DNA of 64,000 bases from Loripinus fragilis (GCA_964019695.1 OZ026526.1:14050754-14114753); one strand, 5' to 3'; positions 25,401 to 40,400 are shown, counted from the first letter of the stretch. Numbers and translations: made by a program. The notes: generated by a model not told the origin, from the letters alone.

Positions 25401-28400
25401 TAAATATTTCTCCAAAACGGTCATAAAATATTTTGGGTAGGTGGCATTTTGAGTGAGTCAGTCTTGTGACAGCAAACAAATAATTTTTTTGAAGATGGCC
25501 TAAGAGCTTCTGTTTGTTGGCTTCTCTGTGATAAAATTTGTTGTGTGGGAAAACTCAGTGTAACATGCTTTGCAATATATGAGGAGCTACATAGAAACTA
25601 CTGGCTGTTCAGACTGGGCTAAGGCATGGATTGGTAGATTGATAGTTTTATATTACAAGAGAGCTTAGTTATTAATTAACCAATCTTTCTATGTTGTAGA
25701 GATAACTGTTTGCCTATGTTTGATTCAGATAGGTCGGTCCTCGAGGTTATAAAACTTTTTTTATGCTCAAGTCAACTGAGCACGAAATTTCAACTGCTCA
25801 TAAAAACTAAAATACCGAAAAGCGAAGAAGTTTCTTGCGTTAAGCCTCTCAGATGCTGTATTTATCGTGCTAATAAATGTTGAAAATGCCAACAATTGTT
25901 GGCATTTTAACATTTATGAACAGGATAAATTTTGTGCTCAGCTGAGATGAGCATGGAAAACATTTATTACATCGGGGCCAGATCTCAGTAACCAACTAAA
26001 GTCACAATACAACAATATTTTGGTCAGTATATTGATGCAACACACAAGTTTTTCGCATAGCCTTTTAGGATCATGCTATTTACCCTGTCAATGTGCATAT
26101 GCCTTAAAGATGTAGACAATTCAAATCTAAAACCATTCCATTTTGGGCTATTGTTAACTCTGCATGTTTACAGGAGACATGCGAGAAGAGAATGAGAAGT
26201 ATGAAAAGGATAATGTGAAAATAATTGCTCCAAACAGTTTCATTTTTGGACTTACAAAAATAAAACAAAAAAGTCTAAGGCTAACAAAAATAAACAAGTG
26301 TTTCTCAGGCCACTTTTTTGAAAAACAGGTGAGGCAGGCAGGTTTTTATTTTTATTTCCCCTACCTGTAAAACAGATGCGGCCACATTTTTTTACCATTG
26401 AAACCTAATGATCAAAGCACTTTTTTTTTGGTTCATTTTAAGTATAAAATGTTAATATTTTGATTTTATATTATGAATTAAATAAATGGGGCCACTTTTC
26501 TTTTTTACTCAAGTCTGAAAAAAAGACAGATTAGGGGCATTTGAAACGAATGAGGGAGGGCCTGAGAAATAATTCATTTTTTTTATTTGGCCTTAATTAT
26601 CAGTTCCTTTGTTATTTTTCATGCCAGGTCCCTTGATAAGAGTACATATTTGTTTGCCCTTAAAAAACCATGAATTTGAGTAAATACAGTAAAACCTGTC
26701 TTAAGCAGCCATTCAAAAATAGGCAAAACAAAGGTCTTAAAGACAAAAGGCAGCTTAATAAAGGTCAGAAGTATTGCAGAATGCTCAAGCATTCTGCAAT
26801 ACTTTTGACCTGCATTAAGCGAATAATACAAATACTCGGTCTTGAAAACCAATTTTTGTTCTTTTTGAGTGGTTACTTTAGGCAGGTTTTACAGTATAGT
26901 ATTAAAATGATGATATGGTGTCTTATTTCAGCCTCTTGGTGATACTGACTGGCCAACAGTGAATAAGAAACTTCGAGAACATGGATTGTCAGCTGTCAAA
27001 ATTCAGCACCCTGCCGAGGTCCAGCATATATCAGGTAAGCATGAGATATTACTTGTACTTGTAAAAACAGTAGTACAGTAAGACCTGTCTTAAGCGGCCA
27101 CTCAAAAAGAAGACCTAAAATTGTTTTTCAAGTCCGATTATCGCATAATGCAGGTCAAAAGTATTGAAGAATTTCTCCTAGAGAGCATTCTGCAATACCT
27201 TCGTCCTTCATTAAGCTACTATTAGTCTTGAAGACAGACCTTTGTTTTGTCTATTTGTGAATGGCCACTTACTTACTCCTGTCGAGTGACCAGCTACCGT
27301 TGACATCCTCTAGTTGACATGTCATGCCACACATCACGGATTTGTGGCCGCTTAAAACAGGTTTAAAAGTACTCTATTTGATTTAAGAAGGTGACAATTT
27401 CTTATATAAAGGGACAGAGACTGAATTTTGAAGCCAAAGACCAAATGATGATATTGAAATGAAACTGCTAAATTTCATCTAAAAGTCAGTGCAAAATTTT
27501 CCATGTCCTGTCTGTATCACACTATTTTGTTGTGAAAATTTCAATACACATGCACTGTATGAAATACTGGGCCTCCCACAACTCAGACATCATAAACGCT
27601 CCAAAAGAATAAACAAAATTGACCAATGCCTTTAGCAACTGGGGAAAACCACAAGTAGTTAAAATTCATAATTTTGATCCTGCATTTACCTGTTTTGATA
27701 GAAATTTAACCGTACATACAATTGCAGGCAATATGGTATGTTTGGACAAGGATGGTAATCAGGCGGCAAGGGACAACTTTATATCACTGATGTCCGACTG
27801 TGACCACAGACAGACATTGGTGCAAGATCTCATTACTAAGAACAATCAGATAAAGTAAGTACAGTAAATGTTCAAAAATTTGAAACACTTTTCTGTTTCT
27901 GTTTCTGTTCCCAATTAAAAGTTTGGTTGTAAGGGCTTTAACTGACAAAATGTGTCACAGAATAGAATAGCAAAAAGAGATGACCCTGATCAGTTTGTCC
28001 AGCCTGTCTGGCAAGTGGCTAGTGTTCGAAATTTTAAGAGCATCTACCTTAACAGAATTATACCATTAATTCTTCGCCCGCTAGTGTTTTCTGCTGATAA
28101 CTTTTGCAAACAGCTTGTACCCAGATCAGGCTCAACATAATGTCGGGCCTGATCTGGATCCAAACTGTTTGACACTCTGATAGTATGTTTTACAAGAATT
28201 CTTTTAAAATGTTAATTTTGAAAAAAAAAAAAAAACAGTAGATGACAAAATTCACGCAAAAGTACCCGGCATGCAAAGACTTATCTTGTCAGTGATTCTA
28301 GTAGACTGGCTCCAGTCCTTCAAACAATTTTTTCTATCAATGTGTCATTCCATATACTTGTAGCTAGTCTAATTCTGATTGCTCTGTTTTTAGGCTAGAA

Positions 28401-31400
28401 TGTGTTGAGAAAGAATAATAAAGATAGTGCAAAAGTTACTCACAATTTTTCATGAAAACAAATCGATGATTGTTAATCTGTACAGTATTCACATGATTTT
28501 TTAGCTCACCAGAGCTGAAGGCTCAGGGTGAGCTTATAGTATGGGACTCGAGCCGGCGTCCGTCCGTCCGTCCGTCCTTTCATCCACACTTTCATACATG
28601 AATATCTCTGAAACCAGCTGGCCAATCATAATCAAATTTCATCAGGAGCATCATTGGGGTGGGGGATTGACTGCATTAGGTTTTGGGTAAGATCGGATCA
28701 GAACTCTAGTTTCCATGGCAACAGATAGCTCCCATAGGGTTATATTGGGGAAAATCTTGTGACAACTCTAGCTCCTTCACTTTTGATTTGTTCTTCTTTA
28801 TTCTTGCAAGTAACAAAGACAACCATAAAATCTCGAATGGGTTCGAAATTCAGCAGGATCCGATCAGGGACTTATGAGTTAGCTGCCCTTGAGCGTCTGG
28901 AAAAATCCCCATAGACTTATAATGGGAGAAATGTTGTGACCACTCTAGTATCTTCATTTTTGGATGGATCTTCTTCATTCTTGCAGATAACAAGACCAAC
29001 CATAAAAGCTCGAATGGGTTTGAATTTGGGCAAGATTCCATCACTGACTTCGGAGTTAGCTGCCCATGAGTGTCAGAAAATTAATGAATAATGTTGTGAC
29101 CACTCTAGCTCCTTCATTTTTGATTGGATCTTCTTCATACTTGCAGACAACAAGTAAACCCATAATATCTCGGATGTGTTCAAATTCAGCAGGATCTGAC
29201 CAGGGACTTATGAGTTACCTGCCCTTGAGCGTTTGGAAAAATCCCCATAGACTTATAATGGGAGAAATATTGTGACCACTCTAGTGCTTTCAATTTTGAA
29301 TGGATCTTCCCCATTCTTGCATACAATAAGGACAACTAATAAAGCTTGGATGAGTTAGAATCTCGGCAAGATTCCATCACTGACTTCAGAGTTAGCTGCC
29401 CTTGAGCGTCAGAAAAATTAATGAATAATGTTGTGACCACTCTAGCGCCTTCATTTTTGATTGGATCTTCTTCATTCTTGCAGGCAACTAGTAAATCCAT
29501 GATATCTCGGATGGGTTCGAAATTCAGCAGGATCTGACCAGGGACTTATGAGTTACCTGCCCTTGAATGTTTGGAAAAATCCCTATAGACTTATAATGGG
29601 AGGAATGTTGTGACCACTCTAGTTCTTTCAATTTTGAATGGATCCTCCTCATTCTTGCATACAATAAGAACAATTATTAAAGCTTGGATGAGTTTGAATT
29701 TCGTCAAGATCCCATCACACATTTTTGAGTTAGCTCCCCTTGAGCATCTTAAAAATTAATGAATAATGTTGTGGCCACTCTAGCTCATTCATTTTTGATT
29801 GGATCTTCTTTATTCTTGCAGACAACAAGTACACCCATAATATCTCGGATGGGTTCGAAATTCAGCAGGATCCGACTAGGGGCTTATGAGTTACCTGCCC
29901 TTGAGCGTTTGGAAAAATCCCTATAGACTTATAATGGGAGGAATGTTGTGACCACTCTAGTTCTTTCAATTTTGAATGGATCCTCCTCATTCTTGCATAC
30001 AATAAGAACAATTATTAAAGCTTGGATGAGTTTGAATTTCGTCAAGATCCCATCACACATTTTGGAGTTAGCTCCCCTTGAGCATCTTAAAAATTAATGA
30101 ATAATGTTGTGACCACTCTAGCTCATTCATTTTTGATTGGATCTACTTCATTCTTGCAGGTAACAAGGACAACCATAAAAGCTTGTATGAGTTTAGTTTA
30201 AAGTAGAACCAACTTTAGACTGTGGAGTTAACTTCCCTTGAGCATCATAAAAAATCCCCATAGACTTATAATGGGAGATCGGTTGTGACCACTCTAGCAC
30301 CTTCATTTTTGGATGGATCTTCCTCATTTGTAGGTAACAAGGACTTCCGTAAAAGTTTGATTTTCCTCCACACCCATCCATCAGTTACAGAGTTAGCTGC
30401 CCTTGAGCACCTAAAATATAACTATATAATGTTGTGACCACTCTAGCACCTTCATTTTTCATTTGATTTTATTCATCCCTGTAGGTTACCAGGACATACA
30501 TAAAAATATGGATGAGTTTGAATTTTGGTCAGATCCCATAACTGACTACAGAGTTAGCTGCCCTTAAGTATCTGAAAACTACACTTTCACCAGGTTTCCA
30601 ATGCAATTTTTATTCAGATCTTTTTAATACTTGCAGATACCTAGAACCGGCATAATATCTTATGTTTTTGAATTAATTCCTGGTCACTGTTTCAAGTTCA
30701 GAGTTGAGCATCGTAAATTATGGTGTCTCCAAACATTATGCTGGCTCCATGGTGAGCGATCGTTGCCCATTGGGCTACTTGTTTTGTCTTATAAATTAAG
30801 CTAAGAAGCTTTTTTTTGTCTTATAAATTAAGCTAGGAAGCTTCTCAGGGGTCCCAGACAGAGATTTTGGAGTTAAGAGGCCTTGAAATTGTATCAAGTA
30901 AAACTTTGAGTTTATTTATTTTCACAGAGATGAGCTGGCCAGACAGACAGAAATGACAGAGAAATATTTCAGCAAAATGAAGGATCTCAAGATAATGCTG
31001 GAAAGTTCAAGGTTGAGGGTCAAGGTCAGTTTTTGAGCCGATATCCAGCATAAGGTAGAAGTTAGACTGGCATCAGTCCAGTAAATATATATAATTACAT
31101 TTATAATATTTACTATGAAAAAAAAATCATCTAAAAATTCTATCCTCTCTGATAGTCAAATTTACTGGACTGGAGAGTTAGCTTGAGCTGTTATCTAATG
31201 CAATAAATTGGTTTGATGGTTTAACAGAACAGAACAGAACAGAACAGAACTTTATTGAAAACTATGCATCTCAGGCCACTCACAGGTGGCGTAAGAGATA
31301 AACACAAACATGTTATGCAGTAAAATATACGTAATACATAAATACAGTGTACTATGAAATACAATATTATTGTATTGGGAATATAGTCTGTGACAGGAAA

Positions 31401-34400
31401 TTGACCTTTAATAACAAAGAATATATGACAGTAAACTCTGCTGGAAGTGTCTCAGCATCAGCATCTTATCAGCCTGTGAATAATTAGATTTATTACCTTG
31501 TGGTCAGTGTGTGTGTAAATATTTAGTTTGCTGAGAAAGTCTGCCTAGACATTTTACAAACTGATATGATTCTGAAAGATTCTTTTTTTCTCAATTAGTT
31601 ACATAACCGGAGTTACTAGTGTAATTTGCTTTACCGAATTTTAACCCTTTGTATACAAATGGATTAGTCCATCTGGTTTGATACAATAAACTTCGGATAC
31701 TCCATTGTATAGTTTTAGGGGTGCCAGATTATAATTTTCAAAAAAACATTGTTTTCTTTTTTTACCTTACAAACAGTGTAGACCCTGATGAAATGCAGTC
31801 TCGAGAATGCAGTATTATGCTGTATTTCATCTTGGTTTTCACTGTTTCCAAAAGTTTTCATTCGGGGTTTCCAGAATACAAAGGGTTAATTAATGTTATA
31901 AATGGATTTTTTTTCTGATCATATAGTTACTCGAGACCGAGGGGCTGCGGGTTCGAGCCTCACCGGCGTCACTGCGTTGTGGTCATTGAGCAAGACACAT
32001 TTATCCTAGGTTAGTACTGGTTCAACCCAGGAAGACCCGTCCCTGTTTAACTGAAAGATTGTTGATGGGACGTAAAGAATCAAATCAAATAAAATCATAT
32101 AAAGTTGATAGCGCCTTGTCACAAGAAAATCGTTGCTGGGAACTGGCAAGATACTTGATTTTTCGGCTTAAAACAACAACTGTGGTCAGTATAGTATGTA
32201 TATAGTGCAAATCAAAGGCATTGATCAGCCTGTGCGATAGCACAAATTGTTGTCCGCATATTTTATAGAGATTTTTACATGGTGGTGGGTCAAATATAAT
32301 TTCAGCTGATTGGGTGTGTCAACATAAAAATGGATAAGACAGTTACACCTGTTAAAACTTTCACAAGAATACATTTAACTCCATCAACGAAAGAGTTCTT
32401 GCGCATTGTTTGTGGTGAGAAAATAGAAAATGCTCAATATCGACTTAAATTGTTAAACAAAGATGTAAAAACATCATATTTTGAGGGAAAATCAGCACAC
32501 ACATCTGATCTTTGAAAAGTTTTTTTTATTAAAGGATTAAATCAGAGCATTGCAATGCCTGTCACTGAGGTGTTAACGCAATGTGATTTGAACGTCAAAG
32601 TGAAGAAATTCAACCAGGCGCCGGTAAACGGCGGCAAACGGTTTGGACCCAGATCAGGCCCGACAAAATCGTTGGGCTCGTTCAGGATCTTAACTTTTTG
32701 ACGTTCTGTCATTATTATTGAAATCATTTTTTCAAAAAAAAATATTTTGAAAAAATCAGCGGACGACAAAAAAGCATGAAAAATTAATTACATATCAAGT
32801 AGGTCATAAACATTATATCTAGTAATGCTTGCACAACATTATGCTCAACTGCTACAACGTGTAGCATAACTTTTTTGAATTTGGAGTAGTAGTTTTTGTG
32901 TGCGTTTAATTTTACCCTTAATGCCCCTTTCGCAACAAAAGTCATCTGCTTTTCTCGTCTGCTGAAATGTTTAAGAAGCCCCTGTGACAAACAGTGTGGA
33001 CCCAGATCAGACTGCTCCTATTCACCATATTTATATTAATTGCTTTACAGGTGGTCAGTAATGGAAAAACAAGTAACCAGTACCCCCCCCCCCCAAATAC
33101 CTGGAAATGGGGGGGGGGGGTTCTAGTTACCTGTATTTACATTACTGACCACCTGTAGACAGGGAACCAGCAATTAATGTAGATATGGTGAATAGGAGCA
33201 GTGTGTTCTGGGTTCACGCTGTTTGCTTCTATACTTAATTTGTCAGTTATGTTAGGCAATTATTTGCAGCAGACGACTTCTGTAGATGACTTCAGCAGAC
33301 GACATTTTCAGATGAATTTTTTTCTTGGCGCTTTAAGGGTTAACTCTTTATCTACCAGTGCCGTCTGCTAATAGCCTTGGTTAACAGTTTGGACCCAGAT
33401 CAGGTATGACAAATATTCGAGCCTGATCAGGGTACAAATTGTTTGACATTGGGAGACATAGTATTAAGTTTGAAAGTATTATTGAAAAAAAATATTTTGA
33501 GGAAAAATCAGCAGACGACAAAAAGCATGAACAATTACCAAGAAAACAAAGTATGGGTGCTTATCCTGTCACACACATATATATAAGTAATATTTGCACA
33601 ATATATTATGCCAAGCAGCTGCATTTTTGAATTTGGAGGTTTTGTGTGCATTCTGTCTATCAGAGCCGTCTGCTGATACCTTGGAAAACAGTTTGAACCA
33701 AGATCAGGCCCGACAAATCATCGAGCCTGATCATGATCCAAACTGTTTCATTTTATATTTGAAAGAACTTTTTAAAAAAGGGATGTTTTGAGAAAATCAA
33801 CAGACACAAAAAAGCATGAAAATTACCCAGACAGGTACTGAAGACAGATACAGAGGCTTGAAGATTTGTGTAGTCATAAATTTCTGCAGGTGGTATTAGA
33901 TAACACATGTTAATGTTCCAAAGTACACTGACCGCTTCAAAAAGGTCAGGGTAATAAAAGTGATAAATACTTTGTCAGCATCAACCTGTGAGTTGGTTGA
34001 TGAATACTCTAACTCACCAGTCTCTGATGTCCAAGCCGAGAACTTCTACTTCCAAGTAAAGTTTATAAATTGCTATCTTAGAGAGATTATCAGTTTTACT
34101 AAAAAATTGACATTAGAGACTGGGGCCAGTCTAGGTAGAAGTTTGCATGTACATACAGAGAAGATATAAATCGGTTGGCGCATCCGCACAGTCTGATTGG
34201 TGTAAGTTTTCCTTGGATACCCATAGAGCACACATCAAAGACTGATCAGTGTGGATGTGCAGGCTGATCTGAGTCTTCTATGGATGCACATGCCAATATC
34301 ATCCGTGAAAGTTTTCAGGATTATTCTGAATTAGCCAGATTATAGTAGCTTCTCTGATTTATTTTTAGGTTATCTAAAGACAGTTGACCATTTAAACTTG

Positions 34401-37400
34401 AAATTATTAATACTGCAAGTTTTAAGATTTTAATTTCGAAAGTTCAGGATTTTGGAAAATTTGAACTTTGGATGCAATATGTAAACCAGTCTGTAGCGAA
34501 TCCAGCTGCAGATCCAGGGGTTGCGAATTCAATCCCGGTCCGGTCCCATACTTCTGTGGAGATTGATCATGAACTAATTTCTATGGTCATTCTCCTCCTT
34601 CCCCTGATTCAAGAAGGGTTGTTGTCAGTTACAAGTGAAACAATGTGCACAAAGTACTGGACAACCTCTTAGTCAAGCTTGCTCAGGAAAAAAAGTATGG
34701 TTAGGTGAACTGACCGTCTCGACTTGACCAAAGCTGTTGACTCACCAAGGGACGTAAACCTCAAACCAACCAAACAAAAACCCTTAGAGTGAACAGCTGC
34801 CAATGTCACCAGAACCCAAACTGCTTGACACTCTGATGATATTCATGAAAGACTTTTATCATGTTTATTGAAAATAATCAGCAGACGACAAAATGTATGC
34901 AAAAATACCCAGCATGCATTGAGTTAAATGGGTACTATGAGTTATCCGCATTTTGAGCTAGCAGGATTCACCTGAACTTCATCCTATAGCTTTGATTTAT
35001 GATCACTGAGTGATATCATGTAGGCCAAAAAAATTGTTTCTCAGGGCCTCCCTCATCTGTTTCAATTGTCCCTCATCTGTCTTTTTTTCAGACTAACTTG
35101 AATAATAAAAGTGGCCTCATTTATTTTATTCAGATGTCAAAATCAAAATATAAATATTTTTATGCTTAAAATGAACAAAAAAGGTGCCTCATTGGGCTTT
35201 GGTGAAATAAAAAAAAATCTGTTGGCCTCATCTTTTTATTTTTTTGGAAATAAAAAATAAAAATAAAAACCCGCCTGCCTCATCTGTTTTTCCAAAAAGT
35301 GGCCAGAGAAAGGCTTGGTTTTTTTTTAGCCTTACGTATTTCATTTTTATAGTTGAATGCCTTCCTGGATTCTCTGTATGTTGATAGGAGACACAAACAA
35401 GAACATTGGTCTGCAGTTAGGGTTGAATTAACCACAGTTGTTTGTTTTAACTTAACATTTATGATAAAACTTACTCATTGGTTCAATAGAACCAATTTCT
35501 TGCACAAATACCCATCAATTTAAACATGTGTTTATTGTTCATTGAGACGGTTCTTTTGCGTACCCACAGCATATGTTTTGGATGAGAAATAAAGTAAATA
35601 TATTTCCAATACGCACCCTTTCTGGAGGCCTGGTTTAAAAATCCAGTTTAGATGCATAACCCACATTTTTATAGAGCTTACCCAAACTGACATTTGAGCC
35701 ACTTCAGGAGATTTTGGTTTTTATCACATATGCAAGCAGTGAAGGGTCATGTGTATGGGTGAAAGTTTTCTGGATTATACCTGAATTCAGGATTTTGAGG
35801 CTGACTTTCCACAGAAAGTCAGCCTCAAAATGCTGAATTTGGCAGATTATAATGGCTTCTCTGATTTATTTTCAGTTCATCTTAGGACATTTGACCATTT
35901 TACTGGAAATTATTAATGAATTGTAGGCATACAACAAGTTTTAAGATTTGAATTTCAAAAGTTCAGGATTTTGGAAATTTTGAACTTTCACCCATGCATG
36001 TGTGCAGTGTTGCCAGAATTCTCTCTTCTGGCAAAGCAGGGATGTAGATGAAGACTCAGACCAAAATGTAGGCCTCTAGTCCCACTGTGCAAGTTTGCTG
36101 AATGATTGTCTTTATGCATAATATATGCAAAAAGCACGAAAATCTCATGAACAAGCCAGATTTATTTTTCTAGGAGCTAGAGTCTGAAGGACCATCTAGA
36201 AGTTCATTTACAAGTGATGATAAAATGGAGAAAGTCAACAATACTAGATCAGCCATGCATGCTAAAAATAAACAGCTAGAGTACAAGTGTGTGGCACAGG
36301 AAAAAGAGTTAGAGAGATTAAAACAGAAGGTTCATAACCTCCAGCTACAGGTATGTAACACAAAGCTTTCAGTATAACAGGCTGTTAGTTAATAGTGACT
36401 ACCTAAAAAATAATTTTCCTATTTCTCAACCAAAACATATGTTGTGGGTACTCAAAAGAACCGTCTCAATGAGACGGTTCTTTTGAGCACCCAAAACATA
36501 TGTTAAAACTGATTGGTAAGAAAATATTCACAGTTTTACGCTTAAAAATTGTGTTTAAACCTGTGGTATAAGCTGAATTTTCAAAGGTTTCACAATCTGA
36601 TGGTGAAGGTCAGTTATTGCATGGGATAATTGCAGCCTTTTAGACAAGGTCCAAAGATTTGAAAAAAAGTGTGTCAGCTCCAGGTTAGTTCTTTTCTTGT
36701 AACTGGTCAAGAAACTTTGCCTGAATTTGTCATCTAAAGATTGGTCCTTTTATTGTAATTGGTTGATTTTGTTTTTTAAATGGCCCAGGAGAAGTGGGTC
36801 CTTGTCTCATAAAAAGCCCAAGAGATAAATGTCTTTGTATTGTTATTGGCCCATGACCTCAGACAAACATTTAGGACTCCAGCCTTTATTCAGGCATTTA
36901 GTTAAGAGTGCGTACCAAAAAATTAATTTTCTTATTTCTCGACCAAAACATATGTTGTGGGTACTCAAAAGAACCGTCTCAATGAGACGGTTCTTTTGAA
37001 CTCCCAAAACATATGTTAAAACTGATGGGTAAGAAAATATTAATAATTCCATGCTCATAAATTTTGTTTATCTAAACCTATGTAGACAGTTGTGGGTGCA
37101 AGCTTACAGAATGCCTTCACTAAGTGACAAGTACCAAAATCTCATGTGTTGTACCCTGTTTTGTTTTACAGGAGGATAAGAGAAGTCAGAGAGTGGGTGC
37201 AGTGTTCCAGGAGTTTAGAAGAAGAACAGCTAGAGCCCATAATACCATGGATGATAAGTAAGATACAGTAAAACCTTGAATATTCATAATAGCCTAGTAC
37301 CTTAAACCTTAAAGTGCCATTCACAACTGCTGTAGATGACAGATTTTGTGATATCCCACAGGTTTAGATAAACAAAAAATATCAGCTTAAAATTGTAATT

Positions 37401-40400
37401 GTTTTCTTACCCATAATTTTTAGCATATGTTTTGGGTTTTTTCTGTTACGCCCTCTTAACTAAAGACCTTATGTCTCCTATTGCTAGTATTTTAAAGAGA
37501 TATGGAAGATGTGCATGAAGAAGTTTGGTGCCGATGAATGATATTACAAGTTGTTTTGAGCCAGCACATGAGAATCTGCATATCACACAGCCAGTGAAGC
37601 TCCTGGAAGTCTGCACATATGCACAGCTTTTTTAGAGTCTTGGCTGCTGGAACACACAAAGTAGGGATGTAGATGAAGGCACAGGCCAAATTTTAGAACT
37701 TCAGCTGCACTAGATGGCTAGGTATGAACATTTAAATAATGATGTTTCTGCAGCAAGAACCAAAATCTAATGAGCTGGCACATGATTAAACCTTTGTCAT
37801 GCTGAATATTTTATGGACTAAACCACTCCCCAATTTTTATTCTTTTAGCTTGCAGCATTCCGGTTGTTTGCATTTTTCCATCAGAGGTGAAAACCGTGTA
37901 TATTCTGATCAGATGGCTTCGTCAGAAACCATCTGATCTGGATCTACAATGTTATCAAAAAAGGATAAATCTGGATTCAGCATGAAAAAGGGTTAAAATC
38001 TCTTTTCTTCTGTTTCCTTGTAGATTATTAGATGTTATAGACGCATATGAAAAGCAAATACAGACTTTACAAAGGGAGTTACAGATCTTCAAGTAAGTCA
38101 GGGAGTTATCTTTTGAAAGTACATTTCTTAGTTTACCATTTTCGCTCTGATAAGTGCTTTATGTCCATATTTTTTCAAGATTTTATATTGATTTTTGTAA
38201 AACTTTGTAGAGCCAGATCAGCTGGTTTCCCTGCTAATCAGGATCAACACAGACACACAGGAAATCAAAGGTAAAAGCATTCACAATTAAAAGTTACAGT
38301 AAAACCTGTGTAAAACTGCCACTCTCAAACCTTTGCAAATAGTTTGGACCCAGATCAGGACCAACAGAACGTTGAGTCCAAACTGACACTCTGAGCATGT
38401 TCCTGAAATAATTTTTTTGAAAAGGCTAATTTTGAAAAAAAGTCAGCAGACAACAACAAAAGCATGCAAAACTACCCAGCATGCAGCAGGCCTTCAGGTA
38501 AGAGTGTATTGGAAAACTTTTAAACTTTCTTTATTTCTAGTCCAAAACATATGTTGCGGGTACTCAAAAGAACCGTCTCATTGAGACGGTTCTTTTGAAC
38601 ACCCAAAACACTTGCTCAAATTGATGGGTAAGAAAATAATTACAATTTTATGTTAATAAAATTTCCTTATCTGGATCTATGATGCAGAGATCATTCAGGG
38701 CTCACCCTGCCATTAGCCATTGTAGCCATTTGCTACTAAAAATGTAGAGTGGCTACAAATATAAGCCATTCATGATTGGCTAAAAGTACACTCTAGGTGT
38801 TTCAAAAATTACATATTTGTGAAAAAGTGTATTTTGATCAGCTTTTGAATTTTCAAATATTGCTTTTATTATTCCTTCACACTTTACTTTATCCATATGC
38901 TGGATTTTTTTCAATACCATCAGGGTGTCAAACAGTTTGGATCCAGATCAGGCCCGACATTTTGTCGGGCCTGATCTGGGTCCAAATTGTTTGCAAAGGT
39001 TATCAGCAGATGACAAAACTCACGGCTAGTGGGCAGAGAGTTAAATACAGAACAACTTCTTTATACTACTTTCTGGCTAAAACCTTGGATATATAAAAAG
39101 TCAATTTCATTTGGCTCCAACTTTTTCCATTTGGCTTAAGTGTTGGCTACAACAAATTCTGAGCCGAGGTAAGCCCTGTCATTTTCTCCTTATACAGGTC
39201 TGGAGCGGACCCAGAACAGACAGAAGAGTCAGGTGATGATGATCTGGCCTCATTCTACTCAGTACCTCAGGAAAAAGGAACCTCATCAAATATCAAAACA
39301 TTAGTAAGGGTGAGTAGAGTTTTCCTGTTTTAGTCACAATACTTTAGCAGGGACAACTTTAGCACACTTTAATGTAAGTTTCCTTGTAACTTTCCATTTA
39401 CTTGCCGGGCCATGTAGTGCAGTCGGTAACGTGTCTGGCTACAGATGCGTGTCTGACTGCATATGCAGAGGTCACGAGTTCGATCCCAGGCCATATACTT
39501 TAGTGGAGATTGGTCATGAAATGATTTCTACGGTCATTCTCCTCCCTTCCGCTAATTCATTCAAGAAGGGTTGTTGTCAGTTACAAGCGAAAGTATGTGT
39601 ACGAATAACTGCCCAGGAAAAAAGTCTGGTTAGGTGAACTGACCATCCCACCAGGACTTGGGACGTAAAGTATCAAAAACAATACTGTACTTGCAAAACA
39701 TCACATGCAAATATCAAACATAATAATGAAATTTGAAGTTATATAATACAGATAAATTAACAAGTTTAAAGTAGCATTTTATCTTACCTGAATAAGGAAA
39801 TCACTAGTATAAACTTTCAAATCCTTCAATTATTTCTCTTTCAAGCTCTTAACTATTCACAGGCATGCAGTTGTGTGCTGGACCAGTGAATAGTAGGAGT
39901 TTTATGCTGAAGTTTGATTCAGGTGTGATAATGATAAAATCATGAAAAGTGACATTTCCTATCTATGTGTATTCTCAAAATGTCAATCAAGATAATTACA
40001 CTTTATGGTATTGCTCAGAGACAGATCTGAGAAAATTTCCTGCCTTAATGAGCAGTGAGTTCTCTGATAATCAAACTTCCTGGTCATTAAATTGACACTT
40101 CCTATTTATCAGATGAAGGGATTGGATTGTACAACAGATCATTCTAGATTTATAGTTAGATAATTGTTTTATGGTGATTTCTCTTATGAAATTGAAGAAA
40201 ATTTTAACTTTATAAATTTGAAGAAAAATATAATCTTGACTGTCTTTAAGAACTAGATTTACAATAGAACAATTTTTGAGAAAAAGAATCGTTCTAAGGT
40301 TTGAAACAAAAATACATAATACATACATACAGTGATACATACAAATGTATACGTACATTCAAAGGTACACATTGATACAAAATACAAGCATTCAATTTAG

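Noticed and set aside
26179..26214. Alternative CEP70 first exon (12 codons, MREENEKYEKDN)
   Set aside because: The phase is correct and an acceptor precedes it, but the donor GTGAAA is weak. The exon at 16379 has a better start context and donor. Kept as a rival only.
28899..30400. Regularly spaced repeats resembling a CRISPR array
   Set aside because: The units are about 180 bp, contiguous and diverged, within a eukaryotic element; there is no repeat-spacer structure.
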